Shown one piece after another: positions 47,798 through 57,296 of a stretch of DNA of 64,000 nucleotides. Made by a program: the position numbers and the translations under genes. The DNA comes from Prosthecomicrobium sp. N25 (GTDB taxonomy: Bacteria; Pseudomonadota; Alphaproteobacteria; Rhizobiales; Ancalomicrobiaceae), in NCBI RefSeq assembly GCF_037203705.1, contig NZ_JBBCAT010000005.1, positions 62,001 to 126,000 on the forward strand, read 5' to 3'. Below the pieces are notes generated by a model. That model searched no databases. It was given only the letters and a program-made list of their open reading frames with translations, and was not told the DNA's origin. The stretch's first letter is position 1. Every line of letters starts with the position of its first letter.

Positions 47798-48661
47798 ATG
47801 AACGCCGAGCTCACGCCCCCGCTCGAGCGCCCGGATTCGGGCCTCGTCCAGGACCTCCGTCCGTCGCCGAACCACGGCGAGCGGAAGGGCGGGCGTCGCG
47901 CCGACATGCTCGTCCTGCACTATACGGGGATGCCCGCCGGTCGTGGCATGACGATGGCGGAGCGGGCGATCCGCTGGCTCGCCACGCCGGAAAGCCAGGT
48001 TTCCTGCCATTATGTCGTCGCCGAGGATGGCCGCGTCACCCAGATGGTGGCGGAGGACCGCCGCGCCTGGCACGCCGGTGTCGCCTCCTGGGCCGGTGAG
48101 CGTGACGTCAACTCCTGCTCGATCGGCATCGAGATCGCGCATGCGGGCCATCCCTGGGACCTCTCCCGGATGCCCGACCGGGTCGAGGGCGAGCCGGTGC
48201 CGGAGCATCCGGGCTACCTGCCCTTCCCGGACCGGCAAGTCGCCGCCGTGGAGGCGCTGGCGCGGGACATCGTCTTTCGCAACGGCATCCCGGCCGAGCG
48301 CGTGCTGGCCCATTCCGACGTGGCGCCGGCGCGCAAGCGCGATCCGGGCGAGCTTTTCCCGTGGGCGCGGCTGGCGCGCGCTGGGGTGGGTGCCTGGGTG
48401 GAGCCGGAGCCGGTCGGCGGCGGGCGCTTCCTGGCCCGAGGCGAGACCGGCGAGCCGATCGCGGCGCTGCAGGCGATGTTCGCCCTGATGGGCTACGGGC
48501 TCGAGATCACGGGCGTCTACGACGAGGCGCTCGAGCAGATCGTTTCCGCGTTCCAGCGCCACTGGCGCCCGGCGCGGGTCGACGGGGTCGCGGATCAATC
48601 GACCATAACGACGCTGCACCGGCTGCTCACGCAGGCCCGGTCGGCGGCCGCGGCGGCCTGA
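47798..48661 (+). CDS. amiD: N-acetylmuramoyl-L-alanine amidase, AmiD type
   Basis: A 287-residue Amidase_2 enzyme with a C-terminal peptidoglycan-binding domain. LVLHYTG (His41), the SIGIEIAHAGHP strand and HSDVAPARKRDPGELFPW supply the zinc ligands and active-site residues. Residues 210-285 (LQAMFALMGYGLEITGVYDEALEQIVSAFQRHWRPARVDG) form the PG-binding domain. It cleaves the lactyl-peptide bond in (anhydro)muropeptides. I see no signal peptide, which favours a cytoplasmic recycling role like AmpD. It sits 31 bases after the J-domain gene. Confidence 0.9.
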   Translation: MNAELTPPLERPDSGLVQDLRPSPNHGERKGGRRADMLVLHYTGMPAGRGMTMAERAIRWLATPESQVSCHYVVAEDGRVTQMVAEDRRAWHAGVASWAGERDVNSCSIGIEIAHAGHPWDLSRMPDRVEGEPVPEHPGYLPFPDRQVAAVEALARDIVFRNGIPAERVLAHSDVAPARKRDPGELFPWARLARAGVGAWVEPEPVGGGRFLARGETGEPIAALQAMFALMGYGLEITGVYDEALEQIVSAFQRHWRPARVDGVADQSTITTLHRLLTQARSAAAAA

Positions 48662-48672
48662 GGGAGGAAGCG

Positions 48673-49872
48673 ATGGCGGGTCAGTACGATCGTGTCCAGG
48701 CCGTTCAATTGCCGCCCCTCGCGCGGGCGCCGGCCCGACGATCCCCCGCCCTCCCGTCCTTCCGCCTGCCGGACATCCGCGTCGTCGCGGCGCTCGCCGC
48801 CGCCGGTCTCGGCCTCGTCGGCGGCGCCGTGGCGGTCGCCGAGCTCGGCCGTGCGCCCGCGAATGCCGCCCGCAAGCCGGGCCTGCCGGTCACCACCATC
48901 CGCTTCGACGCGTCGGACCTGCGCGGCGGGATCGCGCCCGCCAGGGCGTCGGCCGACGCGGCGCTGCCGCCGGCCGGCCTGTTCCAGACCGTCGCCGCCG
49001 AGGCAGCCCCGAGTGCCGGGCGCGGCCCGGAGCCGCTGCAATTCGCCGCGCTGGGGGCCCGGTTCGAGTCCGCCTTCACGGTCTTCGACACGGTCTCGCG
49101 CCAGGGGCTCGCGCCCGCGGCCGAGGCGCTGATCCCGCGCCCCGCTGCGCCCGCGGTGGCGGCCGTGCCGGTTTCGCCGGCCGACCAGCGCATGCTCGCC
49201 GTGGCGCGCCCGAAGCCGAAGCCGTCGCCGCTCGCCGCTCCCGTGCAGGCCGCCGCCGCACCGACGCCGGTCGCCTCGGTCCCGGCCGCCAAGGCGGGCG
49301 GGGCGGGGGCGCCCCTGGTGGTGGCTTCGCTGGAGATCCCGACGACCAACATCGGCAGGCCGGGCGCGCCCGCGCAGGCCGCCCCGATCCTGGCCGACGA
49401 GCCCCGCAAGATGCCGAAGGGGGCCGGGCCGTTCCTGGAGATCGTCCGGCGCGAGGCGAAGCGGCACAACGTGCCGCTCTGGGTCGCGCTCGGGGTGATC
49501 TGGGTGGAGAGCAAGTTCGATCCCAACCTGCGCGGCTCGCACGGGGTCCTGGGGCTCATGCAGGTGATGCCCTCGACGGCGCGCTACCTCGGCTTCAAGG
49601 GCACGAACGAGGAGCTCCTGAAGCCCGACGTGAACGTGCAGTGGGGCATGCTGGAGCTCGCCAAGGATCTCCGCTACGCCGAGGGCAACCTGTGCCTGGC
49701 GGTCGCCAAGTACAAGGGCGGCTTCATGACCAAGACCATCAATGCCGGCGCCCAGCGCTATTGCGACCAGCTCCGGGCGGTCACGGGCATGGACAACGTC
49801 GCGATGGTGCCGGTGCCCGGCGGCTCCGGGCCCGGCGCGGTCAAGACGGCGCGGCAGGGAACCGTCCGCTAG
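48673..49872 (+). CDS. membrane-anchored lytic transglycosylase (SLT domain)
   Basis: A 399-residue protein. Residues 1-35 are cytoplasmic, 36-56 a membrane helix (VVAALAAAGLGLVGGAVAVAEL), then a long Ala/Pro-rich linker leads to a C-terminal SLT domain (about 255-385) with catalytic Glu279 in WVESKFDPNLRGSHGVLGLMQVMPSTA and the closing NLCLAVAKYKGGF. It should cleave glycan strands in the periplasm while tethered to the inner membrane. Start is 11 bases after the amidase stop, following GGGAGGAAG, so it is in the same operon. Confidence 0.9.
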   Translation: MAGQYDRVQAVQLPPLARAPARRSPALPSFRLPDIRVVAALAAAGLGLVGGAVAVAELGRAPANAARKPGLPVTTIRFDASDLRGGIAPARASADAALPPAGLFQTVAAEAAPSAGRGPEPLQFAALGARFESAFTVFDTVSRQGLAPAAEALIPRPAAPAVAAVPVSPADQRMLAVARPKPKPSPLAAPVQAAAAPTPVASVPAAKAGGAGAPLVVASLEIPTTNIGRPGAPAQAAPILADEPRKMPKGAGPFLEIVRREAKRHNVPLWVALGVIWVESKFDPNLRGSHGVLGLMQVMPSTARYLGFKGTNEELLKPDVNVQWGMLELAKDLRYAEGNLCLAVAKYKGGFMTKTINAGAQRYCDQLRAVTGMDNVAMVPVPGGSGPGAVKTARQGTVR

Positions 49873-50229
49873 CCTCCACGGGACGCGCCCCGCGAGGGAT
49901 CGCTCCGCGCCCTCGATCGCGCCCTTTGCGCTGCCGGACCGGCCGATGGCCCGCGCAGACCCGGTCGAACGCGAGAGCGGGCGGGTGTGGTCTTTGCTCG
50001 ACGACCTTCGAGTGCTCCTGCGACATACTGACGGCGCTTGAATCAATTCGAGGCCGCCCTGTCGTACTCGAAAGATCTTCCGACAGCATATCCTCCGGAC
50101 GACTTGCCCGATTTGAGCCACATTGAAGCGGTTGATTGCCCAAAATCGCCCCAATGGTTTCGCGCTCATGAACCATTCGGGATCTGATGTGTCGCCATCG
50201 TAAGAACGACAATGAGGGGACACTCGGAC
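49873..50229. other. Gap between the two lytic transglycosylase genes
   Basis: About 357 bases. The right half (50030-50200) is more AT-rich and probably holds a promoter for the second transglycosylase gene. No credible gene or hairpin is seen. Confidence 0.4.
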
Positions 50230-51243
50230 ATGTTCACGCCCGTCAAGCTGGGGCTCATCGCCACCGCGACCGTGGCCGCGGCCGTGCCCGCCTCCATCGC
50301 GTATGTGAAGATGTCGGACGACGCGCCGGCCGGCCGGACGGCCCCGGTCGTCACCACCACCATTCCGGCGACCCAGATCAGGCCGGCCGACCCTGCCGAG
50401 CCGGTGCCGGGGCCGACGGGCGCGGGTCCGCAGGCGTGGACCGGGCCGGCGCCGGTCCCGTCCCAGCCGCCAGTGGCGACCGCGCCGCAGCCGAGTGCCG
50501 AGGAGGTCGTCGCGCGCGTGTCAGCGAGCTTCGAGACGCTGGCGCTGGCGGCCGGGGCGAAGCGGCCGGGACCGGAGGCGATGCCGGCGCCGGGATTGCC
50601 GGTCGTGGTCGGCGGCCGGATGGTGCTGCCGCCGGTGCCGGCCGCGGACGGCCGCATCGCGCCCGACCTGCCGCCCGGTGTGCCGCGGGAGCCGCCCGTG
50701 CCGGCCGCGGAGGCCGCCCCCGATCCAATCGTCACCGCCGCCATGGCGCCTGTGCAGGACCAGCCGGAGGGCGCGACGCCTCTCGACGTCGCCGCCTTGC
50801 CCGTCCCGAAGCCGGCGCCGCGCGAGGACAAGCAGGTGGCCGTCGCCGGCGATGTCTTCGCGAAGTCGGTCGACGAGTACCGGCAGATGGTCGCCCGCGA
50901 GGCGGAGGCGCAGAAGATCCCGCCGAAGCTCGCCGCGGCCATCGTGGAGGTGGAGAGCGGCTACGATCCGAAGCGCAAGGGCGATGACGGAAAGGTCGGG
51001 CTCACGCAGATCAACGTCAGGATCGCGCGCCAGTTCGGCTACAAGGGCAGCGAGAAGGATCTCGCCGACCCGGAGACCAATCTGCGCTGGGGCCTGAAGT
51101 ATCTCGCCGGCGCGCACCGCAAGGCGGGAGGCGACGTCTGCCGGACGGCCATGAAGTTCCAGAGCGGCCATCCGGCCGAGAAGCCGACGGCGGCCAACCG
51201 GGCCTATTGCGACAAGGTCAAGCAGGCGATGGCCTCGCTCTGA
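50230..51243 (+). CDS. second lytic transglycosylase (SLT domain), exported
   Basis: A 337-residue protein with an N-terminal hydrophobic segment (LGLIATATVAAAVPASIAYV) acting as anchor or signal, a 190-residue Pro/Ala-rich linker, and a C-terminal SLT domain with catalytic Glu242 in VEVESGYDPKRKGDDGKVGL followed by TQINVRIARQFGY. The ATG at 50230 was taken because GAGGGG lies about ten bases upstream; an ATG at 50212 lies within that stretch. Same layout as the preceding gene but only partly similar sequence, so an old paralogue or independent acquisition. Confidence 0.88.
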   Translation: MFTPVKLGLIATATVAAAVPASIAYVKMSDDAPAGRTAPVVTTTIPATQIRPADPAEPVPGPTGAGPQAWTGPAPVPSQPPVATAPQPSAEEVVARVSASFETLALAAGAKRPGPEAMPAPGLPVVVGGRMVLPPVPAADGRIAPDLPPGVPREPPVPAAEAAPDPIVTAAMAPVQDQPEGATPLDVAALPVPKPAPREDKQVAVAGDVFAKSVDEYRQMVAREAEAQKIPPKLAAAIVEVESGYDPKRKGDDGKVGLTQINVRIARQFGYKGSEKDLADPETNLRWGLKYLAGAHRKAGGDVCRTAMKFQSGHPAEKPTAANRAYCDKVKQAMASL

Positions 51244-51299
51244 GACGGGCTCGCGCCGGCTGGCGGGTTGACCGCGCGGCCCCCATGTGAAAGGACGGC

Positions 51300-51685
51300 G
51301 GCGCCAGTCGGCCGGACGGCCGCTCTTCCGCGAGGAGGGGAGGAAAGTCCGGGCTCCATGGAACAACGGTGCCGGCTAACGGCCGGCGGGGGCGACCCCA
51401 GGGACAGTGCCACAGAGATCGAACCGCCGCGGGTGCGCCCGCGGCAAGGGTGAAAAGGTGCGGTAAGAGCGCACCGCGGGACCGGCAACGGGACCGGCAT
51501 GGCAAACCCCACCGGGAGCAAGACCAAATAGGGGCGACGCGGAGGCTTCGGCCTCCAGCTGGTTCCGAGCCAGTCGCCCGGGTCGGTCGCGCGAGGCGTG
51601 CGGCAACGCACGTCCCAGATGAATGGCCGTCGCGCCGGGGGCGACCCCGGCCTTACAGAACCCGGCTTACAGGCCGGCTGGCGCC
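51300..51685 (+). ncRNA. rnpB: RNase P RNA, type A
   Basis: The catalytic RNA of RNase P. The ends pair as helix P1: GGCGCCAGTCGGCC at the 5' end with GGCCGGCTGGCGCC at the 3' end (one G-U pair). Conserved cores are present in order: AGGAAAGTCCGGGCTCC (51341-51357), CACAGAGATCGAACC, GGTAAGAGCGCACC (51462-51475), CAAACCCC, and CAGAACCCGGCTTA near the 3' end. Exact ends could differ by a few bases. Placement directly upstream of mraZ is the usual Rhizobiales arrangement. Confidence 0.95.
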
Positions 51686-51844
51686 TCTTCTCCTGCCGTC
51701 GAGCCCGCGCTGCGGCGCGACCGTGACGCCACGGCCACGCCATCGGATTCCCGTATGCCGGACGCAGCGGCCCTGCCGGCCGGCTCCGGGCCTCAGGCCT
51801 GGGCGGCCGGGCGCCCGGGCGGGACGTTCTGGATCTGAAATGTT

Positions 51845-51946
51845 GAATCGATTCAGCGCCGTTCAGCCGGGTTCCTCAACCGCTCGTTAACCTTGCTCAG
51901 GTCTGAATGGAGGCCCGTGTCCGACTGTGGACGGGGCGGCCGATTC
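51845..51946. promoter_or_regulatory. GANTC (CcrM) sites upstream of mraZ
   Basis: GAATC at 51845-51849 directly abuts GATTC at 51850-51854 (together GAATCGATTC), and another GATTC lies at 51942-51946. In alphaproteobacteria CcrM methylates GANTC and hemimethylation can tune cell-cycle genes. A TTAACC motif near 51889 resembles a CtrA half-site, but weakly. Confidence 0.4.
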
Positions 51947-51948
51947 CA

Positions 51949-51988
51949 TTGACGCCCATATGAGCCCATGTTATCCCAAATCGTCCCG
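51949..51988 (+). promoter_or_regulatory. mraZ promoter with four phased MraZ boxes
   Basis: CCCA occurs at 51955-51958, 51965-51968 and 51975-51978 and CCCG at 51985-51988, exactly 10 bases apart. On the minus strand these are TGGGC, TGGGC, TGGGA, CGGGA, the TGGGN-N5 repeat bound by MraZ in E. coli. TTGACG (51949-51954) could be a -35 with TTATCC (51971-51976) as -10, so the boxes would cover the promoter. mraZ starts at 52135. Confidence 0.75.
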
Positions 51989-52134
51989 TTCGCGCTTTCG
52001 GTCTCTCCGACCGACCGGTGCCGGAGCCGCCGTCGCGGCCCCGCTCCCGGCTCCCTTGCGCGCGGTCCGGGTGTCTTTTCAGCGGGATTTCAGCCATCCG
52101 TCAGGAGCGGCGCAGGTCGTGAGCGGGGAGGGGA

Positions 52135-52587
52135 ATGGAGCGGTTTCTCGGCCGGCACCCCAAGCGCATCGACGCCAAGGGGCGCGTCTCGATCCCGGCC
52201 CCGTTCCGAGCGGTCCTGGTGCGCGACGGCTTCGAGGGGCTGTTCTGCGTGAGGGCGCTCTCCCAGCCGGCCGTGGAGGCGGGCGGCCATGCGCTGATCC
52301 GGCAGATCGACGCAGTGGTGGACGCGCACGACCCCTTCTCGCCGGAGCACCTGCTTCTGGCCACGACCCTGATGGGCGCGGGCGATACGCTGACCATCGA
52401 CGGCGAGGGCCGGATCGTCGTGCCGGACTGGATCCGCACGGCGACGGGGGCCGCGGACGAGCTCGTCTTCGTCGGCCTCGGGCAGAAGTTCCAAATCTGG
52501 GCACCGGAAGCCTTCGGGCGCTTCGAGGCGGAGGCGCGGGAGGCCGCGGCCGCGTTGATCGCCCGAACCCGCGGGGGCGCAGCATGA
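52135..52587 (+). CDS. mraZ: transcriptional regulator MraZ
   Basis: A 150-residue protein made of two SpoVT/AbrB-like repeats, each with the DxxxR motif (DAKGRVSIP at residues 13-21 and DGEGRIVVP near residue 90). MraZ forms a ring that binds TGGGN repeats and represses the dcw operon. GGGGAGGGGA precedes the ATG. Its stop overlaps the rsmH start (ATGA). The operator array lies about 150 bases upstream. Confidence 0.96.
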   Translation: MERFLGRHPKRIDAKGRVSIPAPFRAVLVRDGFEGLFCVRALSQPAVEAGGHALIRQIDAVVDAHDPFSPEHLLLATTLMGAGDTLTIDGEGRIVVPDWIRTATGAADELVFVGLGQKFQIWAPEAFGRFEAEAREAAAALIARTRGGAA

Positions 52588-53591
52588 CCGACGCGGAACG
52601 CCACGTGCCCGTCATGCTCGGGCCGGTGCTGGCGCATCTGGCGCCCAAGCCGGGCGAGCTGCACGTGGACGGCACCTTCGGCAACGGCGGCTACAGCCGC
52701 GCGATCCTGGCGGCCGGCGCCGCGGTGATCGCCATCGACCGCGACCCGGACGCGATCGCGCGCGGGCAGGCGCTGGTCGGCGGGTCCGGCGGCCGGCTGA
52801 CCCTGGTGGAGGGGCGCTTCGGCGATCTCGACGAGCATGTCCGGGCGGCGGGGCACATGTCGGCCGACGGGGTGGTGCTCGACGTCGGGGTCTCCTCGAT
52901 GCAGCTCGACGAGGCGGAGCGGGGCTTCTCGTTCCGGTTCGACGGTCCGCTCGACATGCGCATGAGCCGCTCGGGGCCGAGCGCGGCGGACGTCGTCAAC
53001 GCGACGCCGGAGCGGGAGCTCGGCCGTATCCTGTATCTGCTCGGCGAGGAGCGGAAGGCGAACCAGCTCGCGCGGGCGATCGTCCGTCGGCGCGAGAGCA
53101 CGCCTTTCGTGGGGACGCGCGACCTCGCGGACCTCTGCGAGCGGGTGCTCGGCCGCCCGAGGCGGGACGAGATCCATCCCGCGACGCGGACCTTCCAGGC
53201 GCTGCGCATCCACGTGAACGGCGAACTCGACGAGCTCGCCCGGGCGCTTGGCGCGGCCGAGCGGCTGCTGTCGGAGGGAGGGCGGCTGGTGGTCGTCTCC
53301 TTCCATTCGCTCGAGGACCGGATCGTCAAGCGCTTCATGGCCGACCGCTCGCGCGACCGGGCCGGCGGCTCCCGGCATGCGCCCGAGACCCTGGTGCCGG
53401 ACCCGACCTTCACGCTCCTCGCCAAGGGCGCGGTCGAGCCGGACGCCGAGGAGGTGGCTGCCAACCCGCGGGCCCGCTCGGCGAAGCTTCGGGCCGCTCG
53501 CCGGACGGCGGCGCCGGCGCGTGCCGTCGATGCGGCGGCGCTCGGGGTGCCCGAGGTCGAGACCCGCGGATCGGGGAGGGGCCGGGCATGA
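52584..53591 (+). CDS. rsmH: 16S rRNA (cytosine1402-N4)-methyltransferase RsmH
   Basis: A 335-residue enzyme of normal length that methylates N4 of C1402 in 16S rRNA. Motifs: [16 protein letters not shown]-binding [42 protein letters not shown], and the C-terminal [15 protein letters not shown]. The start lies in the mraZ stop; its own stop overlaps ftsL (ATGA). The C-terminal 50 residues are a disordered Ala/Arg-rich tail. Confidence 0.96.
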   Translation: MTDAERHVPVMLGPVLAHLAPKPGELHVDGTFGNGGYSRAILAAGAAVIAIDRDPDAIARGQALVGGSGGRLTLVEGRFGDLDEHVRAAGHMSADGVVLDVGVSSMQLDEAERGFSFRFDGPLDMRMSRSGPSAADVVNATPERELGRILYLLGEERKANQLARAIVRRRESTPFVGTRDLADLCERVLGRPRRDEIHPATRTFQALRIHVNGELDELARALGAAERLLSEGGRLVVVSFHSLEDRIVKRFMADRSRDRAGGSRHAPETLVPDPTFTLLAKGAVEPDAEEVAANPRARSAKLRAARRTAAPARAVDAAALGVPEVETRGSGRGRA

Positions 53592-54067
53592 TGCGGACGA
53601 TCAATATCCTGCTCGTCGGCGGCATGCTGGCCGGGGCCGGCTACGTCTACTACCTGAAGTACGACGCGGAGCGGGCGACGACCCATCTGGCCCAGCTCAA
53701 CCGCAAGATCCAGCAGGAGCGCGAGACGATCGCGACGCTGAAGGCGGAATGGAGCCTCCTCAACCAGCCCCGTCGCCTGCAGGAGATGACCGAGCGCTAC
53801 CACACCTACCTGGAGCTGGAGCCGCTCGACCCGAACCAGGTGGCGACCATCGACGAGATCCCGTTCCGCAGCGCCGTGCCGGCTGCTTCCGCGGACGCCG
53901 CCGGCGCCCGGAAGGACCTCAAGGGCGTGGCGGCGATCAAGCCGATCGACATCACCGGCACGGTGAAGAAGACCGGCGAGCGGCTGACCGGCAAGACCGA
54001 CAAGCCGGCCGAGCCCAAGGGCATCGACCCCCGACCCAACGACCCCCTCAACAGCATCCTGAGATAG
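53588..54067 (+). CDS. ftsL: cell division protein FtsL
   Basis: A 159-residue bitopic protein: a short cytoplasmic N-terminus, one membrane helix ([19 protein letters not shown], residues 7-25), a coiled-coil ([34 protein letters not shown], residues 28-61) and a 75-residue disordered basic tail longer than in E. coli. FtsL with FtsB/FtsQ activates FtsWI at the septum. Assignment rests on position between rsmH and ftsI plus topology, since FtsL sequences diverge widely. Confidence 0.9.
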   Translation: MMRTINILLVGGMLAGAGYVYYLKYDAERATTHLAQLNRKIQQERETIATLKAEWSLLNQPRRLQEMTERYHTYLELEPLDPNQVATIDEIPFRSAVPAASADAAGARKDLKGVAAIKPIDITGTVKKTGERLTGKTDKPAEPKGIDPRPNDPLNSILR

Positions 54068-54080
54068 GCGGATCGGCGAC

Positions 54081-55778
54081 ATGGCCCTGACCGACACCCC
54101 AGCGCCGGCCGACCGCACGGAACGGCCCTCCGCCCCGGCACCGCGCAGCGCGATCGGCAAGGTCCGGCTGCGCTTCGCCATGGCGTGCTTCCTGGGCGTC
54201 TATGGCGTGATCGCCGGCAAGCTCGTCTATCTCGGCGTGAAGGGCCCGGAGCACACCGGCTCGGTGGCGATCGTCAACCAGACCTCGCCGCGTCCCGACC
54301 TCCTCGACCGCAACGGCGAGGTGCTGGCGACGGACATCAAGACGTCCTCGCTCTTCGCCGAGCCCAACCACATCCTCGACGTCGACGAGGCCGTGGAGGC
54401 GCTTGCCAGCGTGCTGCCGGAGATGCGCGACGCCTCCGTCCGCCACAAGCTCAGGAGCGGCGCCAAGTTCGTCTGGCTGAAGAGGGAGATCACCCCGGAG
54501 CAGCGCTTCCGCATCCACCGCCTCGGCATTCCCGGGATCGGCTTCCGAGACGAGAACAAGCGCTTCTATCCGGGCGGCGGCATGGTCAGCCATGTGGTCG
54601 GCCACGTCAACATCGACAACCAGGGCATCGCCGGGATCGAGAAGTACATCGACGACGAAATGGGCCTCGGCGACTTGCACAAGCTCGGCATGGTGCCCGA
54701 CCGGGGGCTCGAGCCGCGCCGGCTGTCGCTCGACCTGCGCGTGCAGCACGTGGTGCGCGACGAGCTGTCGGCCGCCAAGGAGCGCTACCAGGCGGTCGCG
54801 GCGGTGGGCATCGTGCTCGACGTGCACACGGGCGAGGTCATCGCCATGTCGTCGCTGCCCGACTACGACCCGAACGACCCCGCGCAGGCGCTCGAGAAGG
54901 ACCGCATGAACCGGGCGACCGGCGGCGTCTTCGAGATGGGCTCGGTCTTCAAGACCTTCAACTCGGCGATGGCGCTCGATTCCGGCAAGATCGGGCTCAA
55001 CGACAGCTTCGACGCGCGCGGCGGCCTGTCGTTCGGCGGCGCCCGGATCTCCGACTTCCACGGCAAGAACCGCGTGTTGTCGGTGCCGGAGATCTTCATC
55101 TACTCGTCGAACATCGGCTCGGCCAAGATGGCGATGCGGGTCGGCGCGCAAGCGCAGTACGACTTCTTCTCCAAGATGGGCTTCCATTCCAAGATCCCCA
55201 TGGAGCTGCCCGAAAACGCGCTGCCGCTCTGGCCCAAGAAGCTCTCGGAGGTGTCGACCGCGACCCAATCCTTCGGGCACGGCATCTCGATCAGCCCCAT
55301 GCACACGGCCGCGGCGGCGGTCGCGGTGGTCAACGGCGGTCGCTTCATCCCGCCGACCTTCTTCCTGCGCACGGCCGCGGAGGCGAATGCCGTCGCCAAA
55401 CAGGTGCTGCGTCCGGAGACCAGCGAGAAGATGAAGTATCTCTTCAAGCTCAACGCCGAGCGCGGCTCGGGCCGGCGCGCCGATGTGCCGGGCTACCGGG
55501 TCGGCGGCAAGACCGGCACGGCGGAGAAGCTCGAGAACGGCCACTACTCGGGCAACAAGCGCTTCAACTCCTACCTCTCGGCCTTCCCGATCGACGACCC
55601 CAAGTACGTCGTTCTCGTGGTGCTCGACGAACCCAAGCCGGAGAAGGAAGTCGGCGCCGCGACGGCCGCGCTCAACGCCGCCCCGACGGTCGGGGCGATC
55701 GTCAAGCGCATCGCGCCGATGCTCAACATCGCTCCCCGGTTCGACCTGGCGCCGGCGGCCTTCGCCTCCGCCAATTGA
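54081..55778 (+). CDS. ftsI: peptidoglycan D,D-transpeptidase FtsI (PBP3)
   Basis: A 565-residue division-specific class B penicillin-binding protein. One membrane helix (residues 33-52) precedes the pedestal domain (SPRPDLLDRNGEVLATD) and the transpeptidase domain with S288-V-F-K291, S342-S-N344 and K477-T-G-T480. It crosslinks septal peptidoglycan with FtsW. The N-terminal 25 residues are a Pro/Ala-rich cytoplasmic tail. Thirteen bases separate it from ftsL. Confidence 0.97.
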   Translation: MALTDTPAPADRTERPSAPAPRSAIGKVRLRFAMACFLGVYGVIAGKLVYLGVKGPEHTGSVAIVNQTSPRPDLLDRNGEVLATDIKTSSLFAEPNHILDVDEAVEALASVLPEMRDASVRHKLRSGAKFVWLKREITPEQRFRIHRLGIPGIGFRDENKRFYPGGGMVSHVVGHVNIDNQGIAGIEKYIDDEMGLGDLHKLGMVPDRGLEPRRLSLDLRVQHVVRDELSAAKERYQAVAAVGIVLDVHTGEVIAMSSLPDYDPNDPAQALEKDRMNRATGGVFEMGSVFKTFNSAMALDSGKIGLNDSFDARGGLSFGGARISDFHGKNRVLSVPEIFIYSSNIGSAKMAMRVGAQAQYDFFSKMGFHSKIPMELPENALPLWPKKLSEVSTATQSFGHGISISPMHTAAAAVAVVNGGRFIPPTFFLRTAAEANAVAKQVLRPETSEKMKYLFKLNAERGSGRRADVPGYRVGGKTGTAEKLENGHYSGNKRFNSYLSAFPIDDPKYVVLVVLDEPKPEKEVGAATAALNAAPTVGAIVKRIAPMLNIAPRFDLAPAAFASAN

Positions 55779-55838
55779 CCTCATCATCGCGTTCGGTTAC
55801 CCGCGTCCCTGGGAATCCCATTTTAGGACGAAGCACCG

Positions 55839-57296
55839 ATGCGCCTCTCCGACCTCGCCCGGGGTCTCGCGATCCCGGGCGCCGCGCCGGCCGCCGATCC
55901 GGACGTCTCGGGCCTCACGGCCGACAGCCGCAAGGTGGCTGCCGGCGGCCTGTTCGTCGCGCTCGCGGGCACCCGGGCCGACGGGGCCGGCTTTGCCGCC
56001 GACGCGGTCGCGCGCGGGGCGGCGGCGGTGGTGGCGGGGGAGGGCGCGGACATCGGCGCGCTCGCCGTGCCCGTCTTGCGCGTCGCCGATCCGCGGCTCG
56101 CCCTCTCGGTGATGGCGGCGCGCTTCTATCGCCGCCAGCCGGAGACGATCGTGGCGGTCACGGGCACGAGCGGCAAGACCTCGGTCGCCGCCTTCGTGCG
56201 CCAGGTCTGGGCGGCGACGGGTCGGGCGGCGGCGTCGATCGGCACGGTCGGCGTGGTCAGCCCCAAGGGGGCCGTCTACGGGTCGCTGACGACGCCGGAT
56301 CCGGTCGACCTCGCCCGCACGCTCGCCGATCTCGCCGCCGACGGCGTGACGCATGCCGCGCTCGAAGCCTCCTCGCACGGGCTCGACCAGCGGCGGCTCG
56401 ACGGAGTCCGGCTCGCGGCGGGAGCCTTCACCAACCTGTCCCGGGACCACCTCGACTACCATCCGTCGGTCGAGGCCTATTTCGACGCCAAGATGCGGCT
56501 CTTCGAGGCCCTGCTGGCGCCCGGCCAGCCGGCCGTCGTCGACGTGGACACCGAGGCCGGGCGGGCGGCGGCGGCGCGGGCGAAGCGGCGGGGGCTTACG
56601 GTGTTCGCGGTCGGCCGCACGGGCGGCGACTTCCGTGTGACGCGGACCGAGCCCGACGGCTTCCGGCAGATCGTCACGGTGGACGCCGCCGGCCGCAGCC
56701 ACACGATCCGGCTGCCGCTGCTCGGCACGTTCCAGGTCTCCAACGCGCTGGTGGCGGCCGGCCTCTGCACCGTCACGGGCACCGATGCCGGGGCCGCGCT
56801 CGGCGCGCTCGAGGGACTGGTCGGCGCCTCGGGGCGGCTCGACCTCGTCGGGACGACGCCGGAAGGCGCGCCCGTGTTCGTCGACTACGCGCACAAGCCG
56901 GACGCGCTGGAGAAGGTGCTCGAGGCGCTGCGCCCCTATACGCGCGGACGGCTCGTCGTGGTGTTCGGCTGCGGCGGCGACCGCGATCCCGGCAAGCGGC
57001 CGATCATGGGCGAGATCGCGACCCGGCTCGCCGACATCACGGTCGTCACCGACGACAATCCGCGCAGCGAAGACCCGGCGGCGATCCGGCGGGCGATCCT
57101 TGCGGCGGCGCCGGGCGCGCTGGAGATCGGCGACCGGCAGGCCGCCATCGAGGCGGGGGTCGCGATGCTGGGGGCCGGGGACATCCTGGTCGTCGCCGGC
57201 AAGGGACACGAAACCGGCCAGATCGTCGGCGATCGGGTACTCACCTTCTCGGACCACGATGCCGCCCGGGCGGCGCTCGCAAAGGCAGGCTCATGA
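55839..57296 (+). CDS. murE: UDP-MurNAc-L-Ala-D-Glu:meso-DAP ligase
   Basis: A 485-residue Mur ligase. The ATP-binding motif [15 protein letters not shown], the family segment [15 protein letters not shown], and the amino-acid selectivity signature DNPRSEDP (Arg contacting meso-diaminopimelate) are clear, so the stem peptide carries meso-DAP. The 60-base gap after ftsI contains no strong promoter. Its stop overlaps the murF ATG (ATGA). Confidence 0.97.
   Translation: MRLSDLARGLAIPGAAPAADPDVSGLTADSRKVAAGGLFVALAGTRADGAGFAADAVARGAAAVVAGEGADIGALAVPVLRVADPRLALSVMAARFYRRQPETIVAVTGTSGKTSVAAFVRQVWAATGRAAASIGTVGVVSPKGAVYGSLTTPDPVDLARTLADLAADGVTHAALEASSHGLDQRRLDGVRLAAGAFTNLSRDHLDYHPSVEAYFDAKMRLFEALLAPGQPAVVDVDTEAGRAAAARAKRRGLTVFAVGRTGGDFRVTRTEPDGFRQIVTVDAAGRSHTIRLPLLGTFQVSNALVAAGLCTVTGTDAGAALGALEGLVGASGRLDLVGTTPEGAPVFVDYAHKPDALEKVLEALRPYTRGRLVVVFGCGGDRDPGKRPIMGEIATRLADITVVTDDNPRSEDPAAIRRAILAAAPGALEIGDRQAAIEAGVAMLGAGDILVVAGKGHETGQIVGDRVLTFSDHDAARAALAKAGS

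Noticed and set aside
55810-55820. TGGGAATCCCA palindrome between ftsI and murE as another MraZ or operator site
   Set aside because: It is a single short palindrome without the 10-bp direct repeat spacing and without a promoter; chance is a sufficient explanation.
54185-57292. An alternative + strand open frame running through ftsI and murE into murF
   Set aside because: Only the part from 57293 (murF) is real; upstream it is the wrong frame of ftsI and murE, with low-complexity Arg/Gly-rich translation.
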